Position numbers and translations under genes: made by a program
The notes under the pieces: model-generated
Seen by the model: only the letters and a program-made list of their open reading frames with translations
Told to the model about the DNA's origin: nothing
Databases searched by the model: none
Source of the DNA: Ruminiclostridium sp.
GTDB taxonomy: Bacteria; Bacillota_A; Clostridia; Oscillospirales; Oscillospiraceae
Direction: 5' to 3'
DNA length: 16,641 nt
Assembly: GCA_017521345.1 (NCBI GenBank)
Contig: JAFXCU010000034.1
Coordinates: forward strand, 1-16,641
Shown here: positions 1 to 7,001 of the stretch, piece by piece
Layout of the letters: every line of letters begins with the position of its first letter
Position numbering within the stretch: the first letter of the stretch is position 1

Positions 1-792
1 GTGTTCCTGATCCAGTCCACCTGCGCTCCCGTCAACGACAACCTGATGGAGCTGCTGGTCATGATCGACGCAATGAAGCGCGCCTCCGCCGGCCGCATCA
101 CCGCTGTGATCCCCTACTTCGGCTATGCCCGTCAGGACCGCAAGGCCAAGCCCCGTGATCCCATCTCCGCCAAGCTGGTGGCCAACATGCTCACCACCGC
201 CGGCGCTGACCGGGTGCTGACCATGGACCTGCACGCAAACCAGATCCAGGGCTTCTTTGATATCCCCGTGGATAACCTCCTGGGCAGCCCCCTGTTCGTG
301 GACTACTTCACCCAGCGCTTCGGCGACGACACCGAGAACACCATGGTGGTCTCCCCCGACGTGGGTTCCGTGGCCCGCGCCCGTGCCTTCGCCCAGAAGC
401 TGCACATGAACATGGCCATCGTGGACAAGCGCCGTCAGAAGGCCAACGAGTCCGAGGTCATGAGCATCATCGGTGATGTCAAGGGCAAGCGCGTCATCCT
501 GCTGGACGACATGGTTGACACCGCAGGCTCCCTGTGCGGCGCAGCCAAGGCTCTGGTGGAGATCGGCGGCGCCACCGAGGTGTACGCCTGCGCTTCCCAC
601 GGCGTTCTGTCCGGCCCCGCCATCGGCCGCATCGAAGAGAGCGTCATCAAGGAAGTTCTGTTCCTCGACACCATTCCCCCCAAGCCCGGCCAGAACTGTG
701 ATAAGATCAAGTATCTTTCCGCTGCACCCATGCTGGCTGACGCAATGAGCTTCATCTACCACGAGACCTCCGTGTCCCGTCTGTTCGTGTAA
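1..792 (+). CDS. prs: Ribose-phosphate pyrophosphokinase (PRPP synthetase), 5'-truncated by window edge
   Basis: This enzyme makes PRPP from ribose 5-phosphate and ATP for nucleotide, histidine and tryptophan synthesis in the cytosol. The frame is open from base 1 and the first codon (GTG) is not the true start: alignment from memory with E. coli Prs puts residue 1 near family residue 54, so about 53 residues lie upstream. The 263 visible residues show the class I signature: the ARQDRK stretch (43-48), the [11 protein letters not shown] segment with the ATP-site histidine (H78), the [10 protein letters not shown] region (118-127) and the PRPP-binding loop DDMVDTAGS (169-177). The C terminus, ending SRLFV, is complete. 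A strong terminator follows 23 bp after the stop, so the gene ends its own transcription unit. The prs-pth-mfd order is conserved in Firmicutes. The identification is secure. Confidence 0.97.
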   Translation: MFLIQSTCAPVNDNLMELLVMIDAMKRASAGRITAVIPYFGYARQDRKAKPRDPISAKLVANMLTTAGADRVLTMDLHANQIQGFFDIPVDNLLGSPLFVDYFTQRFGDDTENTMVVSPDVGSVARARAFAQKLHMNMAIVDKRRQKANESEVMSIIGDVKGKRVILLDDMVDTAGSLCGAAKALVEIGGATEVYACASHGVLSGPAIGRIEESVIKEVLFLDTIPPKPGQNCDKIKYLSAAPMLADAMSFIYHETSVSRLFV

Positions 793-815
793 GTTCAGAT
801 CATTTCGTTCTCACA

Positions 816-850
816 GAAGGCGGAGCAATGCTCCGCCTTCTTACTATCTT
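816..850 (+). terminator. Rho-independent terminator after prs
   Basis: A perfect 11-bp stem, GAAGGCGGAGC (816-826) with GCTCCGCCTTC (830-840), has a 3-nt loop AAT and is followed by the T-rich tract TTACTATCTTT. It ends prs. An in-frame ATG at 828 upstream of pth lies in the hairpin loop, which argues against using it as the pth start. Confidence 0.88.
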
Positions 851-866
851 TACGAGGTATTTCACT

Positions 867-1460
867 ATGTTTTTTTCCAAACGCCCCGGCCCGGTGGAGT
901 GGCTGGTGGTGGGCCTGGGCAACCCCGGCCCCAAGTATGACTGGACCCGCCACAACATGGGCTTTCTGGTCATCGACGAGCTGGCAGAGCGGGAGAAGAT
1001 CCCCGTCCAGAAGCTCAAGTTCAAGGCCCTGACCAACACCGTGGTCATCGGGGACCGGTCCGTCCTGCTCATGAAGCCCACCACCTATATGAATCTCTCC
1101 GGCGGTGCCGTGGGAGAGGCCGCCCGGTTCTACAAGATCCCCCCCGAGCGCATCCTGGTGATCTCCGACGATGTGGCTCTGCCCCAGGGCAAGCTCCGCA
1201 TCCGCCGCTCCGGCTCTGCCGGGGGCCACAACGGCCTGAAGGACATCATCGCCCACCTGGGGGGCGACGGCTTCCCCCGAATCAAGGTGGGCGTGGGGGG
1301 CAAGCCCCACCCCGACAGCGACATGGCCGACTGGGTCCTGGGCAAGTTCACCGGCCAGGACAAGAAGGTCATGGAGGAGGCCATCAAACGGGCCGCCGAC
1401 GCCGTGGAGGAGCTCCTCAAGAACGGCGTGGACCAGGCGATGTCCCGCTATAACGGCTGA
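867..1460 (+). CDS. pth: Peptidyl-tRNA hydrolase
   Basis: This cytosolic enzyme hydrolyses peptidyl-tRNA released by stalled ribosomes and recycles the tRNA. The product has 197 residues, the usual Pth length. Family motifs are all visible: the N-terminal VGLGNPGPKY, catalytic His29 in TRHNMGF, Asn76 in PTTYMNLSGG, Asp101 in the SDD segment, and His121 in GSAGGHNGLKDI. The start at 867 was chosen because a CGAGG ribosome site (853-857) lies about 9 bp upstream. The earlier in-frame ATG at 828 sits in the prs terminator loop and would add 13 residues outside the conserved fold. No separate strong promoter is visible. The gene lies between prs and mfd, as in Bacillus (prs-ctc-spoVC-mfd), but ctc is absent here. 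Confidence 0.96.
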   Translation: MFFSKRPGPVEWLVVGLGNPGPKYDWTRHNMGFLVIDELAEREKIPVQKLKFKALTNTVVIGDRSVLLMKPTTYMNLSGGAVGEAARFYKIPPERILVISDDVALPQGKLRIRRSGSAGGHNGLKDIIAHLGGDGFPRIKVGVGGKPHPDSDMADWVLGKFTGQDKKVMEEAIKRAADAVEELLKNGVDQAMSRYNG

Positions 1461-1474
1461 GTTTCAGTTCCACA

Positions 1475-1680
1475 AAGCCTCCCTTGTGTAAAGGGAGGTG
1501 CCGAGCGTATGCGAGGCGGAGGGATTGTCTGGAACATCCTGCGAATTCGCATTCACTTCCGGCAGCACGCAAAAGGCTCTGCCGCACAATCCCTCAGTCA
1601 CCTTCGGTGACAGCTCCCTGAAGGTGAATTGGCCGAAGGCCAAGAGAGGCTGGCCTGGGCCATTGCACAAGGGAGCCTTA
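1475..1680. repeat. MITE-like palindromic intergenic repeat between pth and mfd
   Basis: This is the only content of the 271-bp pth-mfd gap. Imperfect inverted ends are visible: GCCTCCCTTGTG (1477-1488) reappears, reverse-complemented with one base difference, as GCACAAGGGAGCC near 1665-1677. Nested inside, GAGGGATTGT (about 1519-1528) is matched by ACAATCCCTC (1586-1595). Further hairpins are CCTCCCTT/AAGGGAGG (1478-1485/1491-1498), the palindrome GCGAATTCGC (1541-1550), GTCACC-TTC-GGTGAC (1597-1611) and TTGGCC-GAA-GGCCAA (1629-1643). No transposase is encoded. Repeats with the AGGGATTGT...ACAATCCCT core and CCTCCCTTGTGTAAAGGGAGG end are, from memory, scattered in Oscillospiraceae and Ruminococcaceae genomes; that recollection was not checked. 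Exact ends and any target duplication are uncertain. Confidence 0.72.
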
Positions 1681-1731
1681 CTTTGCTCCTGCAACGCATT
1701 TATTCACCAAGCACTACCCCAGGAGGTTATT

Positions 1732-4700
1732 ATGCTTTCCAACCTCACCCACCTCCTCTCCCGGCTGCCGGACTATGAACGGCTGCTGGAAGCTCTGAAC
1801 CAAAAGAAGTCCCCCCTGGCCCTCTCCGGTCTGGCCCACGTCCACCGGGCCCACCTGGCGGCCGCCCTTTACCGGACCACCGGCCGGCCCCTGGTGCTGG
1901 TCTGCGCCGACGATGGGGAGGCCCGCCGCATGGCCGACGACCTGGCGGTCTTTCTGGGCAAGGAGGTCCCCCTCCTCCCCAGCCGGGACTTTCAATTCCA
2001 TCCGGGCGCTGCCTCCCGCCAGTGGGAGCACCAGCGGCTGGAGCTTTTGGCTTCCCTGGACCGGGGAGACTGCCCCGTCCTCACCGCCACCGTGGAGGGC
2101 CTCCTCCAGCGGACCATTCCCCCAAAACGGTTCCGCTCGGCCTGCAAGACCCTGGCGGTGGGGGAGGTCTGCGACCTGGATGCCCTCATCGACTTTCTGG
2201 TGTCCGCCGGGTACACCCGCTGCGACCAGGTGGAGGGCACCGGCCAGTTTGCCCTGCGAGGGGGCATCCTGGACCTCTTCTCCCCCGGTCTGGACCTGCC
2301 CATTCGCATGGAGTTTTGGGGAGATGAGATCGACTCTATGGGCCTCTTCGATCCGGTGACCCAGCGGCGGACCGCCCAGCGGGACACCTGCGCCATCCTC
2401 CCTGCCGGGGAGGTCATCGGCGCCCAGTCCGATCCCCCGGACCTGGAGCTGCCCACCGTCTACGACACCCTGTCCACGGCGGCAGACTACCTGCCGGAGG
2501 ACGCTCTGGTGGTCCTCTGCGACACCCCAAGAGCAGCCGACCGGGCCAAGAACTACACCTGGCAGCTGAACGAGGATGTGACGGCCCTTCTGGAGCAGGG
2601 CATCCTCACCGGGAAGCACCCCACCTTTGCCAAAACCTTTGAGGCTCTCTGCGGGGACCTTGCCCCCAGGACCCTCCTCTACTTCGACTCCTTCACCACC
2701 GGCGGTCTGCCCGTTCCCCCGGCCTTCCTCCTGTCCCTCACCGCCCGGCAGCTGTCGGGCTACGGCATGAGCCTGGACACGGTCATCGAGGACCTGCAGA
2801 ACTACCAGCGGGAGGGCTTTTCCGTCATCCTGCTCACCTCCAGCCGCCGGAAGGGGGAATCCCTCCAGGCCATGCTCCGGGAGAAGAAGGTCTACGCCGC
2901 CCTGGACGAGAACCTCCACGACCTGCCGGAGCCCGGCCGCATCACCATTGCCGTGGGAGGCCTCTCGGCAGGCTTCGACTACCCCGACGGGAAGGCGGCC
3001 GTCCTGACCGAGGGCTCTGCCCTCCCCCCCAGAAAGGCCAAGACCCGGAAGGTCTCCTCCAACCGCCAGCGGCTGGAGTCCTTCACGGACCTGACCCCCG
3101 GCGACCTGGTGGTCCACGAGCACCACGGCATCGGCCGGTTCGTGTCCATGGTGAAAATGAGCGTGGACGGGGCGGACCGGGACTACATTAAATTACAATT
3201 CGCTGGGGCGGATGTCCTCTACGTTCCCGCCCTCCAGCTGGACCTGGTGAACAAGTACATCGGCTCCGGGGATGACCCCGACCGCCGCCGTCTGTCCAAG
3301 CTGGGCGGCGTGGAATGGGAAAAATCCAAAGCCAAGGCCAAGAAGGCCGCCAAGGACATGGCCAAGGGCCTCATCCAGCTCTACGCCCAGCGTCAGCGGC
3401 TGGCCGGCTACGCCTTCTCCCCGGACACCCCCTGGCAGCAGGACTTTGAGGCCCTCTTCCCCTACCCCGAAACCGACGACCAGATCCGCTGCGTGGCCGA
3501 GATCAAGGCCGACATGGAGCGGCCCGTCCCCATGGACCGCCTCCTCTGCGGCGACGTGGGCTACGGCAAGACCGAGGTGGCCTTCCGGGCCATCATGAAG
3601 TGCATCCTGGAGGGGAAGCAGGCCGCCATGCTGGTGCCCACCACCGTCCTGGCCCAGCAGCACTATATGACCGCCCTGAAGCGGTTCTCCCACTTCCCCA
3701 TTGAGATCCAGATGATCTCCCGGTTCCGCACGGCGGGCCAGTCCAGGGAGATTTTAAGCCAGACCGCCCAGGGCAAGGTGGACCTGCTCATCGGCACCCA
3801 CAAGCTCCTGGGCAAGGATATCCGGTTCAAGGCCTTAGGCCTTCTGGTGGTGGACGAGGAGCAGCGCTTCGGCGTGGGCCACAAGGAGAAACTCAAGGAG
3901 CTGGCCAAGCAGGTGGACGTGCTCACCCTGTCGGCCACTCCCATCCCCCGGACCCTGAACATGGCCCTCTCCGGCCTGCGGGATATGTCCACCCTGGAGC
4001 AGCCCCCCACCAACCGTCAGCCCGTCCAGACCTATGTGCTGGAGCACGACTGGTCGGTCCTGGCCGACGCCATCCGCCGGGAGGTGGACCGGGGCGGTCA
4101 GGTCTACTACCTCCACAACCGGACGGACACCATCGACAAGACCGCCGCCAAGATCCGCTCCCTGTTGGGCGAGGAGGTCCGCATCGCCACCGCCCACGGC
4201 AAGATGGACCAGGAACAGCTGGGAGACATCATGAGCCGCATGACCGAGGGCGAGATCGACATTCTGGTGTGCACCACCATCATCGAGACGGGCATCGACC
4301 TGCCCAACGCCAACACCCTCATCATTGAGGATGCCGAGCGGTTGGGCCTGTCCCAGCTCCACCCGCTGCGCGGCCGGGTGGGCCGGTCCACCCGACGGGC
4401 CTTCGCCTACATGACCTACCGCCGGAGCAAGGTCCTCACCGAGGACCAGTCCAAGCGGCTCTCGGCCATCCGGGAGTACGCCGCCTTCGGCTCGGGCTTC
4501 AAGATCGCCATGCGCGACCTGGAGATCCGCGGTGCCGGCAACCTGCTGGGTCCCGAGCAGTCGGGTTTCCTCATGAGCGTGGGCTACGACCTGTACCTCC
4601 GCCTCCTGGAGGAGGCCGTCCTGGAGGAGCAGGGCAAGCCGGTGACCAAGGTCCCGGAATGCCTGGCCGACCTGTCGGTCCCTGCCGCCATCCCCGACCG

Positions 4701-5100
4701 GTACATCCCCGCCCCGGAACAGCGGATGGACCTCTACCGCCGCATTGCCCGGATCCGGGACCGGGAGGAGGCCGACGACATCACGGACGAACTCATCGAC
4801 CGCTACGGCGACCCGCCCAAGGGGGTCACCAACCTCATCACCATCGCCCTCCTGCGGGCCCAGGCCAAGGCCTGCGGCATCACGGAGATCCTCCAGAAGG
4901 AGACCCTACGCTTTACCATGCCCAAGCCCGACTTCCAGAAGGTGGCTCAGGTCTGCTCCGACCCCAAGTACAAAGGCCGCCTCCTCTTCTCCGCCGGGGA
5001 AAAACCCCATCTGGCCCTGCGGCTGAAGAAGGGGGACGACGTGCTGAAGCTGGCAGCATTGGTGCTGAAGGATTTTACAGAGGCGGATGCCGCAGAGTAA
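1732..5100 (+). CDS. mfd: Transcription-repair coupling factor Mfd
   Basis: Mfd is an ATP-dependent DNA translocase that removes RNA polymerase stalled at lesions and recruits UvrA. The product has 1122 residues, normal for the family. Domains in order are: a UvrB-like N-terminal module (about 1-400); a CarD-like RNA polymerase interaction domain beginning GDLVVHEHHGIG (about 456-510); a RecG-like helicase core with Walker A GDVGYGKT (607-614), Walker B DEEQ (708-711), motif III LSATPIPRTLN, and the later ETGIDLPNANTLIIEDA and QLHPLRGRVGRS motifs; and a C-terminal TRCF domain (about 976-1075). The start at 1732 is set by AGGAGG (1721-1726) 5 bp upstream and by the family start MLSNLTHLL. The frame stays open 78 codons further upstream only because it runs through the palindromic repeat. 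Codon use is GC-rich and less biased than in thlA or serC, consistent with modest expression. Confidence 0.97.
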   Translation: MLSNLTHLLSRLPDYERLLEALNQKKSPLALSGLAHVHRAHLAAALYRTTGRPLVLVCADDGEARRMADDLAVFLGKEVPLLPSRDFQFHPGAASRQWEHQRLELLASLDRGDCPVLTATVEGLLQRTIPPKRFRSACKTLAVGEVCDLDALIDFLVSAGYTRCDQVEGTGQFALRGGILDLFSPGLDLPIRMEFWGDEIDSMGLFDPVTQRRTAQRDTCAILPAGEVIGAQSDPPDLELPTVYDTLSTAADYLPEDALVVLCDTPRAADRAKNYTWQLNEDVTALLEQGILTGKHPTFAKTFEALCGDLAPRTLLYFDSFTTGGLPVPPAFLLSLTARQLSGYGMSLDTVIEDLQNYQREGFSVILLTSSRRKGESLQAMLREKKVYAALDENLHDLPEPGRITIAVGGLSAGFDYPDGKAAVLTEGSALPPRKAKTRKVSSNRQRLESFTDLTPGDLVVHEHHGIGRFVSMVKMSVDGADRDYIKLQFAGADVLYVPALQLDLVNKYIGSGDDPDRRRLSKLGGVEWEKSKAKAKKAAKDMAKGLIQLYAQRQRLAGYAFSPDTPWQQDFEALFPYPETDDQIRCVAEIKADMERPVPMDRLLCGDVGYGKTEVAFRAIMKCILEGKQAAMLVPTTVLAQQHYMTALKRFSHFPIEIQMISRFRTAGQSREILSQTAQGKVDLLIGTHKLLGKDIRFKALGLLVVDEEQRFGVGHKEKLKELAKQVDVLTLSATPIPRTLNMALSGLRDMSTLEQPPTNRQPVQTYVLEHDWSVLADAIRREVDRGGQVYYLHNRTDTIDKTAAKIRSLLGEEVRIATAHGKMDQEQLGDIMSRMTEGEIDILVCTTIIETGIDLPNANTLIIEDAERLGLSQLHPLRGRVGRSTRRAFAYMTYRRSKVLTEDQSKRLSAIREYAAFGSGFKIAMRDLEIRGAGNLLGPEQSGFLMSVGYDLYLRLLEEAVLEEQGKPVTKVPECLADLSVPAAIPDRYIPAPEQRMDLYRRIARIRDREEADDITDELIDRYGDPPKGVTNLITIALLRAQAKACGITEILQKETLRFTMPKPDFQKVAQVCSDPKYKGRLLFSAGEKPHLALRLKKGDDVLKLAALVLKDFTEADAAE

Positions 5101-5115
5101 CCCTGCCCATAACAA

Positions 5116-5239
5116 CCTCGTAGAGTTTCGCCACCGCAGTGGCGAAATCAAGTTCAATCTGTTTTCTGGCGCGACATGTGCGTGCCAGAAAACTCTTCTC
5201 GGCCTGCCAGTGTGCCCAAAGGGCGCGCACAGCAGGCCG
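5116..5239 (+). repeat. 124-nt three-hairpin dispersed repeat, copy A
   Basis: It begins CCTCGTAGAG and ends CAGGCCG. Three consecutive stems are visible: stem 1 TTTCGCCAC/GTGGCGAAA (5126-5134/5139-5147, loop CGCA); stem 2 TTTTCTGGC/GCCAGAAAA (5162-5170/5184-5192) enclosing an ACATGTG loop; and stem 3 CGGCCTGC/GCAGGCCG (5200-5207/5232-5239), with an inner 8-bp helix GTGTGCCC/GGGCGCGC (5210-5217/5221-5228). The same 124-nt unit is present on the other strand at 13743-13866, at 104 of 124 identical positions without gaps. It lies 15 bp after the mfd stop, on the mfd sense strand and before the terminator hairpins, so it is probably in the mfd 3' UTR. Small open frames through it differ between the copies and are not supported as genes. 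Confidence 0.85.
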
Positions 5240-5249
5240 AAATCTCTTT

Positions 5250-5277
5250 CTTCGGAAAGGGCTTGCCCTTTCCGAAG
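5250..5277 (+). other. Perfect 13-bp hairpin downstream of repeat copy A
   Basis: CTTCGGAAAGGGC (5250-5262) pairs perfectly with GCCCTTTCCGAAG (5265-5277) across two bases, so the closing pair must open to form a 4-nt loop. There is no T tract right after it; only GCG separates it from the next hairpin. It may stabilise the mfd 3' end or act together with the following terminator. Confidence 0.6.
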
Positions 5278-5282
5278 CGTAA

Positions 5283-5315
5283 AAAGGCAGAGCTTTGGCT
5301 CTGCCTTTCGTCTTT
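5283..5315 (+). terminator. Probable terminator of mfd
   Basis: AAAGGCAGAGC (5283-5293) and GCTCTGCCTTT (5298-5308) form an 11-bp stem with a TTTG loop, followed by the moderately T-rich CGTCTTTTC. This is the best rho-independent terminator candidate after mfd. The A-rich left side means it could also work on the opposite strand. Confidence 0.75.
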
Positions 5316-5395
5316 TCGGCGCAATGGACGGCAGAATAAACAAGAAATCCCCCGCAAAAAGGCGAAAAACTGGCCTGCTCATACCATAAAATCTG

Positions 5396-5425
5396 TTGCA
5401 TTTTGCAGGGGTGGTAAAGTATAAT
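5396..5425 (+). promoter_or_regulatory. Sigma-A promoter of thlA
   Basis: A TTGCAT -35 box (5396-5401) and a perfect TATAAT -10 box (5420-5425) are separated by 18 bp. Transcription would start near 5432, about 50 nt before the start codon. The local AT content is much higher than in the surrounding coding DNA. Confidence 0.75.
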
Positions 5426-5457
5426 ATTTTTGTAATAGTACATTTTTTACACCCCTG
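5406..5457. promoter_or_regulatory. Inverted repeat flanking the thlA -10 box (possible operator)
   Basis: CAGGGGTGGTAAA (5406-5418) is matched by TTTACACCCCTG (5446-5457), perfect apart from one extra G in the left arm. The arms bracket the -10 box and the predicted start site. The left arm is upstream of transcription, so this cannot be an mRNA hairpin and would have to act as DNA, for example as paired repressor sites. No known regulator motif is recognised. Confidence 0.5.
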
Positions 5458-5482
5458 AAATTTATTATGGAGGTAGATTCCA

Positions 5483-6745
5483 ATGAGAGAAGTTTATGTT
5501 GTCAGCTCCTGCCGTACCGCTGTTGGTACCTTCGGCGGCTCCCTGAAGGACGTCCCCGCTGCTGAGCTGGGCGCAGTCGTTATGGCTGAGGCTCTGAAGC
5601 GCGCTAACGTCAAGGGCGAGTGGCTGGACGAAGTCATGTTCGGTAACGTCCTGTCCGCAGCACAGGGCCAGAACGTTGCTCGTCAGTGCGCAGTCAAGGC
5701 TGGCATTCCCCTGTCCGTCCCCGCTTACACCGTTTCCATGGTCTGCGGTTCCGGTCTGAAGTCCTGCATCGAGGGCGCTCGCTCCATCCAGGCTGGCGAC
5801 GCTGAGATCGTGATGTGCGGCGGCACCGAGAACATGTCCGCTGCTCCCTACGCTATCCCCGCAGCTCGCTGGGGCGCTCGTATGTTCGACGGCAAGATGG
5901 TCGACACCATGGTCAAGGACGGTCTGTGGGACGCATTCAACAACTACCACATGGGCACCACCGCTGAGAACATCTGCGACATCTGGGGCATCACCCGCCA
6001 GGAGCTGGACGAGTTCGGCTACAACTCCCAGCAGAAGGCCATCGCAGCCATCAAGGCTGGCAAGTTCGAGGACGAGATCGTTCCCGTCATGGTCAAGCAG
6101 AAGAAGGCTATGGTCGAGTTCAAGGTCGACGAGCATCCCAAGGACACCACTCTGGAGAAGATGGCTGGCCTGAAGGGCGCTTTCCCCAACTCCAAGGACG
6201 GCAACATCGACAGCGTCACCATGACCTTCGAGGCTAAGCACCTGAACCCCTCCGAGGACAACGTGGGCGTTCAGCGCGTCACCGCAGGCAACGCTTCCGG
6301 CATCAACGACGGCGCTGCTGCTATCATCCTGGCTTCCAAGGAAGCATGCGAGAAGTACGGCCTGAAGCCCCTGTTCAAGATGATCTCCTGGGGCCAGGGC
6401 GGCGTCGATCCCAAGATCATGGGCGTCGGTCCCGTTCCCGCTACCCAGCAGGCTCTGAAGAAGGCTGACCTGACCATCGACGACATCGACCTGATCGAGG
6501 CCAACGAGGCATTCGCAGCACAGTCCATCGCAGTTGCTAAGGAACTGGGCTGGGCCGACAAGATGGAGAAGGTCAACGTCAACGGCGGCGCTATCGCTAT
6601 CGGCCACCCCGTCGGCTGCTCCGGTGCTCGTATCATCGTCACCCTGCTGCACGAGATGGCAAAGCGCGAGGATGCAAAGAAGGGTCTGGCTACCCTGTGC
6701 ATCGGCGGCGGCCAGGGCGTTACCGCTATCTTCGAGAAGTGCTAA
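5483..6745 (+). CDS. thlA: Acetyl-CoA C-acetyltransferase (biosynthetic thiolase)
   Basis: The enzyme condenses two acetyl-CoA to acetoacetyl-CoA, the first step of the butyrate route, in the cytosol. The N-terminal half carries the acyl-accepting Cys88 in MVCGSGLKS. The C-terminal half carries NEAFA (341-345), His375 in IGHPVGCSGAR, and Cys406 in CIGGGQG. The product has 420 residues, longer than the about 392 of clostridial ThlA. The excess is mainly an insert at about residues 241-265, between KDG and VTAGNASG. Cys379 replaces the more common Ala in GHPxGAS. The start is set by GGAGG (5469-5473), 9 bp upstream. The gene has its own promoter and terminator and no neighbouring hbd, crt or bcd genes. 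Codon use is strongly biased, which points to high expression. A different short-chain beta-ketothiolase specificity cannot be excluded. Confidence 0.94.
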   Translation: MREVYVVSSCRTAVGTFGGSLKDVPAAELGAVVMAEALKRANVKGEWLDEVMFGNVLSAAQGQNVARQCAVKAGIPLSVPAYTVSMVCGSGLKSCIEGARSIQAGDAEIVMCGGTENMSAAPYAIPAARWGARMFDGKMVDTMVKDGLWDAFNNYHMGTTAENICDIWGITRQELDEFGYNSQQKAIAAIKAGKFEDEIVPVMVKQKKAMVEFKVDEHPKDTTLEKMAGLKGAFPNSKDGNIDSVTMTFEAKHLNPSEDNVGVQRVTAGNASGINDGAAAIILASKEACEKYGLKPLFKMISWGQGGVDPKIMGVGPVPATQQALKKADLTIDDIDLIEANEAFAAQSIAVAKELGWADKMEKVNVNGGAIAIGHPVGCSGARIIVTLLHEMAKREDAKKGLATLCIGGGQGVTAIFEKC

Positions 6746-6785
6746 TTTCTTCTTAAAGAAAGAAATCGCCTGATTATCGCTTTTG

Positions 6786-6822
6786 AACGTGGGATGTCCT
6801 TCGGGACATCCCACGTTTTTTA
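6786..6822 (+). terminator. Rho-independent terminator of thlA
   Basis: A perfect 14-bp stem, AACGTGGGATGTCC (6786-6799) with GGACATCCCACGTT (6804-6817), is closed by a stable TTCG tetraloop and followed by a T run. It isolates thlA from the serC operon. Confidence 0.95.
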
Positions 6823-6896
6823 TCCATCAAGCCCCCTTCTTCCTGCAATCAAAATCCCTCATGGCAGGATTTTCAAGGGGTTTGGCCCCCATTGTC

Positions 6897-6925
6897 TTGA
6901 CGATTCGGGGCAGGATAGCTATAAT
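6897..6925 (+). promoter_or_regulatory. Sigma-A promoter of the serC-serA-carbonic anhydrase operon
   Basis: TTGACG (6897-6902), a 17-bp spacer and TATAAT (6920-6925) form a near-consensus promoter. It gives a leader of about 70 nt before serC. No terminator or known riboswitch core is seen in that leader. Between the thlA terminator and this promoter, TCCTGC (6841-6846) and GCAGGA (6864-6869) could pair, but the significance is unclear. Confidence 0.88.
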
Positions 6926-7001
6926 AAAAGGTACTGAATCTTAGAGGATAAGATTTTTGCCAATCTGCAACTACCACAAAATCAGAAAGGGGTTTTTTCC
7001 T

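Noticed and set aside
1498..1731. N-terminal extension of Mfd by 78 residues
   Set aside because: It is translated from the palindromic repeat, has no family similarity, and an AGGAGG site with the family start lies at 1732.
5087..5443. Several small frames of 67-122 residues in the gap after mfd
   Set aside because: They cross the structured repeat and hairpins. The comparable region in copy B is not read in a conserved frame, and no ribosome sites fit.
5465..6814. 449-residue - strand frame antisense to thlA
   Set aside because: It is a by-product of the strong codon bias of thlA. The composition is repetitive, has no family motif, and it runs across the thlA terminator.
6932..7001. Riboswitch in the serC leader
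   Set aside because: The leader is only about 70 nt, has no terminator or sequestering hairpin, and shows no known aptamer core.
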